A stretch of 6,784 nt of DNA from Bacteroidota bacterium (lineage in GTDB: Bacteria; Bacteroidota; Bacteroidia; Bacteroidales; VadinHA17): assembly GCA_006227095.1 (NCBI GenBank), contig SBFZ01000175.1, positions 1-6,784 on the forward strand, written 5' to 3'. Below are positions 1 through 6,692 of this stretch, piece by piece. The position numbers were made by a program, and so were the translations under genes. The stretch's first letter is position 1; each line of letters starts with the position of its first letter. Below the pieces are notes generated by a model. The model was given only the letters and a program-made list of their open reading frames with translations. It was not told where the DNA came from and did no database searches.

Positions 1-200
1 GCGGCAGCAATTGCCTCAAGCTTCTCACTTTCCGAAAGCATCACCTGCTCGCCGTTGGAACCGAGAATAAGAAAGCCGCGGAGGTCATACTGTGACAGTT
101 TCTCAATGTTGAACCTGATCATTTCCGGCAGCAGGTTCTCATTACTGTCAAAGGAGGTAGGGAGCGGAGGGAAAATCCCTCTCAGGTCAATAGAAGTCAT
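1..200 (-). CDS. Class I aldolase of the dihydrodipicolinate synthase / N-acetylneuraminate lyase superfamily (N-terminal part, runs off left edge)
   Basis: Only the first 66 codons are present; the start is the ATG complementary to 198-200. The visible part matches the first beta-alpha units of the TIM barrel in this superfamily: GIFPPLPTSFD at residues 8-18, where family members typically read G-x-x-P-x-x-T-P-F, and GSNGE at 47-51, the counterpart of the G-[TS]-T-G-E substrate-carboxylate loop, followed by the usual L-S-x-x-E-K. Family enzymes form a Schiff base between a barrel lysine and a 2-keto acid; that lysine lies beyond the window edge. The RGFLILGSNGE stretch (41-51) resembles 4-hydroxy-2-oxoglutarate aldolase (HOGA1-like) proteins more than DapA, which usually has GTTGE. 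The substrate therefore cannot be fixed: sialic acid, 4-hydroxy-2-oxoglutarate and keto-deoxy sugar acids are all possible. It begins 49 bases after the GH92 stop on the same strand with no terminator between, so co-transcription is likely. No Shine-Dalgarno sequence is visible. Confidence 0.85.
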   Translation of the reverse strand, partial: MTSIDLRGIFPPLPTSFDSNENLLPEMIRFNIEKLSQYDLRGFLILGSNGEQVMLSESEKLEAIAA

Positions 201-249
201 ACATTAAATATTTAAGTTCATTATTTCCTGTTCTGCTTTATTCCCTTGA

Positions 250-2616
250 CTAACGAATCAGAGGTGCAGTGCTCATGGAGTAAGGCCTGGCTTCGGGCGA
301 CGTTCCCCGCTCCATTGCAGGCTCACTTCCCATGGTAAACTCAAGTGTGCCGCCGGCGGTGAGCTGGCTGTGCGTCACATAATTTACATCCAGATCCCTG
401 CCATTAAGCTTCACCCGGCTGACATAAACCTTACCGGGTCCGTTGTCAGGTGCCTCTATTACCAGCCTCCTGCCATCAGTGAGAGTGACAGTGGCCTTCC
501 TGAACAGGGGTGAGCCCAGTACATATTCACCGGAACCGGGTGTCACCGGGTAGAATCCCATGGCACTGAAGACATACCAGGCCGAGGTCTGGCCGTTATC
601 CTCATCGCCGCAATATCCGTCAGGAGTATAGTTATAAAGCTTATCCATAACCTCACGCACCCTCATCTGCGTCTTCCATGGCTCAGGGGTGTAGTTATAG
701 AGGTATATCATATGCTGTATGGGCTGGTTGCCGTGAGCATAATTGCCCATGTTCATGATCTGCATCTCCCGGATCTCATGGATTGGAAAGCCGTAGTACG
801 AGTCATCAAAAACCGGCGGAACAACGAATACGGAATCGAGCATCCGTGCCATTTCGCCATCACCGCCCATCAGTTCAGCCAGTCCGGCTATATCCTGGAA
901 AACGCTCCAGGTATAGTGCCAGCTGTTTCCTTCGGTGAAGGCATCGCCCCATTTGTATGGACTGAAGGGCGACTGGAAGGTGCCATCCAGGTTTCGTCCC
1001 CTCATAAGTTTGCTTTCGGTATCAAATACGTTTTTATAGTTCTGTGCCCTGGCTGCATAGAGGTCAATCTCTTCCTGCGGCCTGCCAAGTTCCGGTGCAA
1101 GCCTCCAGAGACACCAGTCAGCGTATGCATACTCAAGCGTCCGGGCCACGTTTTCATTGATACCTGCATCATATGGAACATAGCCCAGTTTATTGTAGTA
1201 TTCTGCACCATACCTCCCAACAGAATGAACCGGGCCGTGACCAAGGGTGTTCTTTACCATGGCTTTCCAGAGTGTGTCGATTTCATATCCCCTGATACCC
1301 TTCAGGTAGGCGTCTGCGATAAGAGAGGCGGAGTTGCTTCCTATCATGCAGTTGCGGTGGCCAGGGCTGGCCCATTCAGGCAGCCACCCGCTCTCAAGAT
1401 ATGCATTGACCAGCCCTTCCATTATTTGCGAGCTTATCTCAGGGTACATAAGCGTTATCAGCGGCATGGCGGCCCGGAAGGTATCCCAGAACCCGTTGTC
1501 GGTGAAAAGCCTGCCGGGAAGCACTTTACCGTTGTACGGACTGTAATGGACGATATTGTCTTTTTCGTCATACTCGTAAAACATTCTCGGGAAGAGGAGT
1601 GTGCGATAAAGGGTTGAATAGAATGTGCGAACCTGATCATCAGTGCCTCCCTCGACCCTTATGCGGCCCAGTTCGGTATTCCAGCGCTCCCGGCCTGCAT
1701 CTCGGACCTGGTCAAAACTGCGTCCTGCTGTTTCACGCTCAAGGTTGAGAAAAGCCTGCTCCGGGGAGATGAATGATGATGCCACCCTGGCATTCACCAC
1801 CTCGCCCCTGGTTGTCCGGAAGCCTATGACTGCCATGGCGCGGTCGCCCTCCTGAACATCGGTGCCGGGCCTGAGCTCTCCGTCAATGGCTGCTGTCCAG
1901 AAATCAAAGGAACGGTCAAATTCAATCACAAACCAGTTATGAAAATTCTCAGGTACTCCCCCGTGATTGTTGCGGCAATAACCCACCACCCTGTTTTGTT
2001 CAGGGATTACTGATACCATTGATCCTCCGGCAAAGGCATCAATAACCACAGCTGAAGAATCACTCTCCGGGAAGGTGAACCGGAAGATGGCAGCCCGCTC
2101 AGTCGGTGTCACCTCAGCAGTGATGTCATAGTCGGCAAGGTAGACACTGTAGTACCATGGCTTTGCCACCTCCGCCTTGTGTGAGAACCACGATGCCCTC
2201 TCCTTTTCGGTAAGCCTGTTGCCTCCGGTGACAGCCATCAGTGAGAATGCGGCATAGTCATTTATCCACGGGCTTGGCTGATGGGTCTGTTTAATGCCCA
2301 CGATCTTATGATCATCATAGGTATATCCCCAGCCATTCCCGTTTTCTGCTGTCTGAGGAGTCCAGAAATTCATTCCGAAAGGGAGTGCCACTGCCGGATA
2401 GGTATTGCCGTGCGAGAGAAGATACTCTGAGTCGGTACCCATGAGGGTATTGACCATGTCAGCCGGTTCATAAGGTGATGACTGGTGACGGCCATCCCGG
2501 CTGCATCCGGCAGCTGCCATCACCAGGAGGAAGGATAAAACCACCCTGGTCATGGCCCGGGAATAATAACATGGAACATTCATTATCTTTTGCTTAATAT
2601 GGTTTGACTGATTCAT
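250..2616 (-). CDS. Glycoside hydrolase family 92 exo-alpha-mannosidase, lipoprotein, probably alpha-1,2 specific
   Basis: GH92 enzymes are calcium-dependent, inverting exo-mannosidases acting outside the cytoplasm on N-glycan or mannan side chains. The 788 residues begin with a lipoprotein signal: a hydrophobic stretch at 25-36 and a lipobox ending A-A-G-C with the lipidated Cys at 38. The N-terminal beta-sandwich opens with NTLMGTDSE (56-64), HGNTYPAVALPFGM (69-82) and SPWIND (115-120). The (alpha/alpha)6 domain includes GFWDTFRA, TEGNSWHYTW, HGNQP (628-632), and DGYCGDEDNGQTSAWYVFSA near 667-686. From memory of Bacteroides thetaiotaomicron Bt3990, catalytic acid E533, base-side D642 and D644, and +1-subsite W88, H584 and E585 correspond to E562, D671, D673, W117, H613 and E614 here, all at an offset of 29. 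This supports an active alpha-1,2-mannosidase. The start is uncertain: Met12 (ATG at 2581-2583) and Met22 (2551-2553) would give a more ordinary signal length. An AAAAGG lies about 9 bases before the chosen ATG. It starts 21 bases after the priA stop. Confidence 0.95.
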   Translation of the reverse strand: MNQSNHIKQKIMNVPCYYSRAMTRVVLSFLLVMAAAGCSRDGRHQSSPYEPADMVNTLMGTDSEYLLSHGNTYPAVALPFGMNFWTPQTAENGNGWGYTYDDHKIVGIKQTHQPSPWINDYAAFSLMAVTGGNRLTEKERASWFSHKAEVAKPWYYSVYLADYDITAEVTPTERAAIFRFTFPESDSSAVVIDAFAGGSMVSVIPEQNRVVGYCRNNHGGVPENFHNWFVIEFDRSFDFWTAAIDGELRPGTDVQEGDRAMAVIGFRTTRGEVVNARVASSFISPEQAFLNLERETAGRSFDQVRDAGRERWNTELGRIRVEGGTDDQVRTFYSTLYRTLLFPRMFYEYDEKDNIVHYSPYNGKVLPGRLFTDNGFWDTFRAAMPLITLMYPEISSQIMEGLVNAYLESGWLPEWASPGHRNCMIGSNSASLIADAYLKGIRGYEIDTLWKAMVKNTLGHGPVHSVGRYGAEYYNKLGYVPYDAGINENVARTLEYAYADWCLWRLAPELGRPQEEIDLYAARAQNYKNVFDTESKLMRGRNLDGTFQSPFSPYKWGDAFTEGNSWHYTWSVFQDIAGLAELMGGDGEMARMLDSVFVVPPVFDDSYYGFPIHEIREMQIMNMGNYAHGNQPIQHMIYLYNYTPEPWKTQMRVREVMDKLYNYTPDGYCGDEDNGQTSAWYVFSAMGFYPVTPGSGEYVLGSPLFRKATVTLTDGRRLVIEAPDNGPGKVYVSRVKLNGRDLDVNYVTHSQLTAGGTLEFTMGSEPAMERGTSPEARPYSMSTAPLIR

Positions 2617-2637
2617 TTTGTGCTGCCTTTTCAGATG

Positions 2638-4647
2638 TCACATGGGGTCCACATCAGCCTGTATGCGGAGCAGACCTTTCCTCTGAACCTTCATTTCGGT
2701 CTCCGCCTCACGGCGTATCAGCTCCTTCACCCTTGATGGTGAGAGTGAGCTGTCAAGTTTGATCATGATGGTTTTGATATACCATTTCTGTACCTGCATG
2801 ATCATCGGGAACTCAGGACCCAGGACATGATTGCCCAGGTGTCTTCGCAGGTTTTCTGCCAGGCGGGCGGCAGAGGAGTTCAGCTCGTCAAGGCCACGGT
2901 GCTTCAAGGCTATTCTTATAATCCTTGTAAAGGGAGGATAACCGAACAGTGATCTTTCCTCAAGCTGGGCCGAGGTCATTGAGCGGTAATCATGCTTCAG
3001 CACCTGGCGCAGAACGGGGTTTGCCGGATCAGCAGTCTGGATTATCACCTTTCCCCTGCGTGTCCGCCTTCCTGCCCGTCCGCTTACCTGTTCCATCAGC
3101 TGGAAGCTTCGTTCATGGGCCCTGAAGTCAGGAAAATGCATCATATTGTCGGCATCGAGGATACCCACCACTGTCAGCCTCTCGAAATCGAGTCCCTTGG
3201 AGATCATCTGTGTGCCGATAAGTATGTCGGTGTCGCCTGCGGCGAAGCTGCTGAGAATGTCTGCTGCAGCCCCCCTGCTCCTGACGGTGTCCTGGTCCAT
3301 CCTGGCCACCCGTGCCGAGGGGAACATGAGCCGGATCTCTTCCTCGATCTTTTCAGTGCCAAAACCACGGGTATAGATGTTCGCAGAACCGCATTCAGGA
3401 CACTCAGACGGGACTTTTACACTCTTGCCGCAATAGTGGCAAACCATTCGGCCGATCCCCTTATGATAGGTATAACTTACGGAACAGTTGGTGCATTGCG
3501 GAACATGACCGCAGTCTGCGCACATCAGGAATGGGGAGAATCCTCTCCTGTTCTGGAAAAGGATTACCTGTTCCTCCTTCTCCAGTGCCCCGGTTACGGC
3601 ATCCAGGAGACGGGACGTGAAATGTGTTGCCGGTCCCTTCTTTTTAAGCAGGGAGCGCGTATCGGCGATGATCATCTCTGGCATCATCACATCACCGTAG
3701 CGTGTCATCAGTTCCACAAGGCCGTATCGCCCTGCGGAAGCATTATGGTAGCTTTCAAGTGAAGGGGTTGCTGAACCCAGCAGCGTCCTGCCCCCGTGGA
3801 TCCGGGCGAGCATCATGGCAGCATCACGGGCATGATACCTGGGGGCGGGGTCATATTGCTTGTATGATGAGTCATGCTCCTCATCAACAATGATCAGTCC
3901 GAGATCACTGAACGGGAGGAAGAGTGATGACCGCACACCCAGCACCGCCCTTAGACTGCCATCACTGACCCTCTTCCACACCTCACGGCGTGCAGCAGGA
4001 GTAAGACGGGAGTGAAACACACCTATCGAGCTGCCGAAGTGTTTCCTGAGACGCTCAGTTATCTGCGTCGTCAGGGCTATCTCGGGCAGCATGTAGAGGA
4101 CCTGCCTGCCAAGAGCGAGCTGTTCGCGCATAAGGTGTATATATATCTCGGTCTTGCCACTTGAGGTGACACCATGAAGCAGGACTGCCTCGCGTTCGGA
4201 AAAGAGCCTGCTTATGGAATCAAAGGATTCCTTCTGGACCCTGTTAAGCTCTGCAGGAGGAAGGGGTCCGGCCTCCGGATCCCCGGCAACTGTTTTTCGC
4301 CTTGCCCTTACAGGCCTGGCAAGGTCTTCCGGTGACGGGAGTGCCGCCTTGAAGACCTCCCCTGGATAAGCCATGTAATAATCAGAGACCCACAAAAGGA
4401 AGTCAGTGAGCCGGTCAGGCAGCGATATCTCACCGGGAAAGAGGGTGGTGATCTCCCTGGCTGAGAAGTCTGCCGGGGGTGTGTTGTGAACGGCCACTAC
4501 CAGTCCGGGTATGCTTTTGCTCTTCTTGAACGGGACGTTTACCAGGCTTCCCCGCCGTACAGTGAGTCGCAATTCCTGCGGAACGGCATAGGTAAAAGTG
4601 CCGCTTACTGCAACCGGAATGACTATATCTGCGAACAGGTAACTCAT
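2638..4647 (-). CDS. priA: Primosomal protein N' (PriA), replication restart DNA helicase, compact form
   Basis: PriA is a cytoplasmic superfamily 2, 3'-to-5' helicase that recognises abandoned replication forks and reloads the replisome. From the chosen start (669 aa), the order is: 3'-DNA-binding domain at about 1-105 (FADIVIPVAVSGTFTYAVP); a short Pro/Arg-rich linker at about 108-133; helicase lobe 1 with Walker A GVTSSGKT (159-166), DEEH (255-258), the aromatic-rich loop DSSYKQYDPAPRYHARD and motif III GSATP (291-295); a zinc-binding insertion with eight cysteines in four C-x2-C pairs (376/379, 385/388, 403/406, 416/419); lobe 2 with GTQMISKGLDF (478-488) and QVSGRAGR (520-527); and a C-terminal domain ending in the typical QADVDPM. 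E. coli PriA has 732 residues. The shortfall lies between the 3'-binding domain and Walker A, where the winged-helix domain normally sits. The frame stays open to an ATG at 4684-4686, but those 13 extra residues match nothing in the family, so the ATG at 4645-4647 is preferred. It is followed after 21 bases by GH92. Confidence 0.96.
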   Translation of the reverse strand: MSYLFADIVIPVAVSGTFTYAVPQELRLTVRRGSLVNVPFKKSKSIPGLVVAVHNTPPADFSAREITTLFPGEISLPDRLTDFLLWVSDYYMAYPGEVFKAALPSPEDLARPVRARRKTVAGDPEAGPLPPAELNRVQKESFDSISRLFSEREAVLLHGVTSSGKTEIYIHLMREQLALGRQVLYMLPEIALTTQITERLRKHFGSSIGVFHSRLTPAARREVWKRVSDGSLRAVLGVRSSLFLPFSDLGLIIVDEEHDSSYKQYDPAPRYHARDAAMMLARIHGGRTLLGSATPSLESYHNASAGRYGLVELMTRYGDVMMPEMIIADTRSLLKKKGPATHFTSRLLDAVTGALEKEEQVILFQNRRGFSPFLMCADCGHVPQCTNCSVSYTYHKGIGRMVCHYCGKSVKVPSECPECGSANIYTRGFGTEKIEEEIRLMFPSARVARMDQDTVRSRGAAADILSSFAAGDTDILIGTQMISKGLDFERLTVVGILDADNMMHFPDFRAHERSFQLMEQVSGRAGRRTRRGKVIIQTADPANPVLRQVLKHDYRSMTSAQLEERSLFGYPPFTRIIRIALKHRGLDELNSSAARLAENLRRHLGNHVLGPEFPMIMQVQKWYIKTIMIKLDSSLSPSRVKELIRREAETEMKVQRKGLLRIQADVDPM

Positions 4648-4733
4648 GTTTTGAAACGGCGGCAAATTAAGAATAAATGCCAACATAGGGCTTGCCGCAG
4701 CCCGAATTTATGAAAGGATGACCTTCCGGTCAG
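4648..4733 (-). other. sucC-priA intergenic region with small inverted repeats
   Basis: These 86 bases lie between the sucC stop and the preferred priA start. Three inverted repeats are visible. TGACC and GGTCA (4719-4732) flank a 4-base spacer directly behind sucC. GGGCT and AGCCC (4688-4703) flank a 6-base spacer. A longer-range pair, GCGGCAA (4659-4665) and TTGCCGC (4692-4698), overlaps the second. None is followed by a T-tract on the minus strand, so I do not call an intrinsic terminator here; read-through from sucC into priA is possible. Whether the mutually exclusive pairings affect priA expression is speculation. No clear promoter is recognised. Confidence 0.25.
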
Positions 4734-5924
4734 TTAACCCAGCGCAGCTTTAACCTTATCTGCTGCATCAGTGAAGGTAGATGCGGCAATGACCTTCAGA
4801 CCTGATCCGTCTATAAGCTCCTTTGCCTCCTCAGCATTGGTGCCCTGGAGCCTGACAATAACCGGCACCTTAATATCACCTATGGTTTTATAAGCCTCTA
4901 TGATTCCTGCTGCCACCCGGTCACACCTGACAATGCCTCCGAAGATATTCACCAGGATAGCCCTTACGTTAGGATCCTTGAGGATAATCCTGAACCCTGC
5001 CTCAACGGTCTTCGGGCTTGCCCCGCCCCCCACATCGAGGAAGTTGGCGGGCTTGCCACCCGAAAGCTGTATCAGGTCCATGGTTGCCATGGCAAGCCCG
5101 GCACCGTTGACCATGCAACCCACATCACCGTCAAGCTTGACATAATTGAGGTTGCTGGCTGAAGCCTCAACCTCGGTGGGATCCTCCTCATTCAGGTCAC
5201 GCATTGCAGCCAGCTCCGGATGACGATACAGGGCATTGTCATCAAGGATGACCTTGCAGTCAACTGCAAGTACCCTGTCATCACTGGTCTTCAGGAGCGG
5301 ATTGATCTCCATGAGTGAGGCGTCAGAGCTGACAAATGACTCCCATAATCCCTTGAGGAAAGTAACCATCTCACGGTACGCCTTTCCACTGAGGCCAAGG
5401 TTTGATGCTATGGTACGCATCTGGAACTCATGCAGGCAGCAGGTGGCATCAACCGTCTCGGTGAAGAGGGCATCAGGATTACGGGCTGCAACCTCCTCGA
5501 TATCCATTCCGCCCTCAGGGGAATAGACCACCACATATGCAAATTTCTTGCGGTCAAGAAGGATGGAGAGATAAAACTCCCTTATATCCGATTCACCCTT
5601 GTAATATACATCGCGGGCAACAAGCACCTTATGCACAACCTTTCCGGCAGGGCCTGTCTGAGGCGTCACCAGGGTCATGCCCAGCATCCGTGAGGCCACT
5701 TCAGCAGCCTCTTCCGGTGACCGGGCTATCTTTACCCCTCCTCCCTTTCCGCGCCCGCCGGCATGAATCTGTGCCTTGACTACAAAAATTTCGGTACCGT
5801 ACTTCTTTTTCAGTTCTTCGGCCACCATCCTGGCCTGGTCAGGTGTCTCGGCAATAAAGCCCTCCTGCACGGCAACACCGTGAGCCTGCAGAATGGATTT
5901 GCCCTGGAATTCATGGATATTCAT
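4734..5924 (-). CDS. sucC: Succinate-CoA ligase (succinyl-CoA synthetase), beta subunit
   Basis: With the alpha subunit (SucD), this cytoplasmic enzyme interconverts succinyl-CoA and succinate with formation of ATP or GTP, in the TCA cycle. The beta subunit holds the nucleotide (ATP-grasp) site and part of the succinate/CoA site. At 396 residues it is close to E. coli SucC (388). The start MNIHEFQGKSIL is the conserved family N-terminus, which fixes the ATG. Visible landmarks are GGRGKGGGVK (56-65) of the ATP-grasp fold, MEINPL with Asn208 and AVDCK with Asp222, the counterparts of the E. coli Mg-binding Asn199 and Asp213, then MVNGAGLAMATMD (271-283), NFLDVGGGA (294-302) and NIFGGIVRCD (326-335) in the C-terminal domain. 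Residue 20 is Gln, as in GTP-specific eukaryotic beta subunits, whereas E. coli has Pro20. No sucD follows; the next gene on this strand is priA. No Shine-Dalgarno sequence precedes the ATG. The gene is divergent from the RNA methyltransferase across 101 bases. Confidence 0.97.
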   Translation of the reverse strand: MNIHEFQGKSILQAHGVAVQEGFIAETPDQARMVAEELKKKYGTEIFVVKAQIHAGGRGKGGGVKIARSPEEAAEVASRMLGMTLVTPQTGPAGKVVHKVLVARDVYYKGESDIREFYLSILLDRKKFAYVVVYSPEGGMDIEEVAARNPDALFTETVDATCCLHEFQMRTIASNLGLSGKAYREMVTFLKGLWESFVSSDASLMEINPLLKTSDDRVLAVDCKVILDDNALYRHPELAAMRDLNEEDPTEVEASASNLNYVKLDGDVGCMVNGAGLAMATMDLIQLSGGKPANFLDVGGGASPKTVEAGFRIILKDPNVRAILVNIFGGIVRCDRVAAGIIEAYKTIGDIKVPVIVRLQGTNAEEAKELIDGSGLKVIAASTFTDAADKVKAALG

Positions 5925-6025
5925 GATAGGTATGGGTTAGGATCAGAAGTTATTGAAGCATGTTGCAAAAAACAGGAATGTAATTTACTCTTTTTTATAA
6001 TTATTTTCGCTAAAATTTTTCCTGT
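5925..6025. promoter_or_regulatory. Divergent intergenic region, presumed promoters for sucC and the RNA methyltransferase
   Basis: This is the only divergent gap in the window, so at least one promoter on each strand is expected here. It is distinctly AT-rich compared with the flanking genes, especially 5981-6020. For the plus strand, TATTTTCG at 6002-6009 resembles the Bacteroidota minus-7 consensus TAnnTTTG with one mismatch and lies 16 bases before the ATG at 6026, but I find no TTTG-type minus-33 element at the right distance. I find no good match on the minus strand. The presence of promoters is inferred from gene arrangement; the exact sites are not established. Confidence 0.45.
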
Positions 6026-6562
6026 ATGAGGAAGCTGACAAATGATGAGCTGAACCGCAAGAGTGTGTCGGAATACAGGGCTTCGGAGAAGTCTCCGTTC
6101 ATCATTGTACTTGACAATGTACGCAGTCTCAACAATGTAGGGTCAATTTTCCGTACCGCTGACGCCTTTCTTGTTGAAGCAGTGTGGCTATGCGGCATCA
6201 CGGCAACACCACCCCACCGGGAGATACACAAGACCGCACTTGGTGCCACCGAGTCAGTTGAATGGAGGTACTTTGAGAGTCCCGTTGCAGCCGTAACGGA
6301 GCTGAAAGAGAGGGGTTACGTCATTGTTTCTGTGGAGCAGGCCGATGAGGCAGTACGGCTTGACCATTTCATTACTGAAGCCGGCAAAAGGTATGCCCTG
6401 GTCTTCGGGCATGAGATCAGGGGTGTTACTGCTGAAGTGGTTGACCTGTCTGATGCCTGCATAGAGATACCCCAGTATGGCACTAAACACTCATTCAATG
6501 TGGCTGTCAGTGCGGGGATAGTTCTCTGGGAACTGGCAGGCCGGACCGGGGTGGAGAGATAG
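6026..6562 (+). CDS. SpoU/TrmH-family RNA 2'-O-methyltransferase
   Basis: SPOUT enzymes of this class transfer a methyl group from S-adenosylmethionine to a ribose 2'-OH in tRNA or rRNA, using a deep C-terminal trefoil knot, and act as dimers. The 178-residue protein is essentially one SpoU domain with a short N-terminal helix. Motif 1 is LDNVRSLNNVGSIFRTADAF (29-48), containing the conserved Asn36 or Asn37 and Arg43, the latter in the position of the catalytic Arg of TrmH. Motif 2 is LVFGHEIRGV (125-134), part of the cofactor pocket. Motif 3 is IEIPQYGTKHSFNVAVSAGIV (146-166), with Phe where most relatives have Leu in S-L-N-V. There is no separate substrate-binding domain, a compactness like that of TrmL, but the RNA target cannot be read from sequence: tRNA position 34 or 18, or 23S rRNA, are all possible. 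It is transcribed alone, divergent from sucC, and is followed by a strong terminator 78 bases downstream. Confidence 0.93.
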   Translation: MRKLTNDELNRKSVSEYRASEKSPFIIVLDNVRSLNNVGSIFRTADAFLVEAVWLCGITATPPHREIHKTALGATESVEWRYFESPVAAVTELKERGYVIVSVEQADEAVRLDHFITEAGKRYALVFGHEIRGVTAEVVDLSDACIEIPQYGTKHSFNVAVSAGIVLWELAGRTGVER

Positions 6563-6640
6563 AAACCAGTCTGTGGTGCAGGCTGGACCGGAGGCCATAG
6601 AAAGACAACGTTCTCCTGTCACGAGGCAGCCTTACAATAT

Positions 6641-6676
6641 AAAAAAACCCGCCAGAATAACCTGGCGGGTTTTTTT
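6641..6676. terminator. Bidirectional intrinsic terminator
   Basis: There is a perfect 15-bp stem: seven A then CCCGCCAG (6641-6655) pairs with CTGGCGGG then seven T (6662-6676), around the 6-base loop 6656-6661. The 8-bp GC-rich core is flanked by an A-tract and a T-tract, so each strand reads as a GC-rich hairpin followed by seven U. On the plus strand it would end the methyltransferase transcript, 78 bases after its stop. On the minus strand it would end the gene entering from the right edge, whose stop codon lies 16 bases before it. Confidence 0.93.
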
Positions 6677-6692
6677 GTTATCCGTTGTATTG

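Noticed and set aside
350..359. Perfect 10-base palindrome CCGCCGGCGG
   Set aside because: It is inside the GH92 coding sequence near its 3' end, appears once, and is explained by GC-rich Gly/Ala/Thr codons.
721..735. HGNQP in the GH92 protein, considered as loss of a catalytic Glu (HGNEP in many relatives) and so a phosphodiester-cleaving GH92
   Set aside because: Spacing shows that the catalytic acid is E562, 109 residues before D671, the same spacing as E533 to D642 in Bt3990. It is intact. Gln631 is in a different motif that varies among subgroups.
712..1617. A 301-codon open frame on the plus strand, antisense to the GH92 gene
   Set aside because: The opposite strand encodes a full GH92 protein with all catalytic residues. 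The antisense product has no recognisable domain and is a by-product of the codon use of the real gene.
2992..3762. A 256-codon plus-strand open frame with many cysteines
   Set aside because: It lies wholly opposite the priA helicase and zinc-binding region. The cysteines come from reading the complement of the real gene, and no family is recognised.
4648..4686. A 13-residue N-terminal extension of PriA starting at the ATG at 4684-4686
   Set aside because: PriA homologues start close to the FADIVIP segment. The extra residues resemble no family sequence, and no ribosome binding site favours the upstream ATG.
5990..6020. AT-rich stretch considered as a terminator or origin-like element
   Set aside because: It has no GC-rich stem and no repeated boxes, and it lies between divergent starts, so promoter DNA is the simpler explanation.
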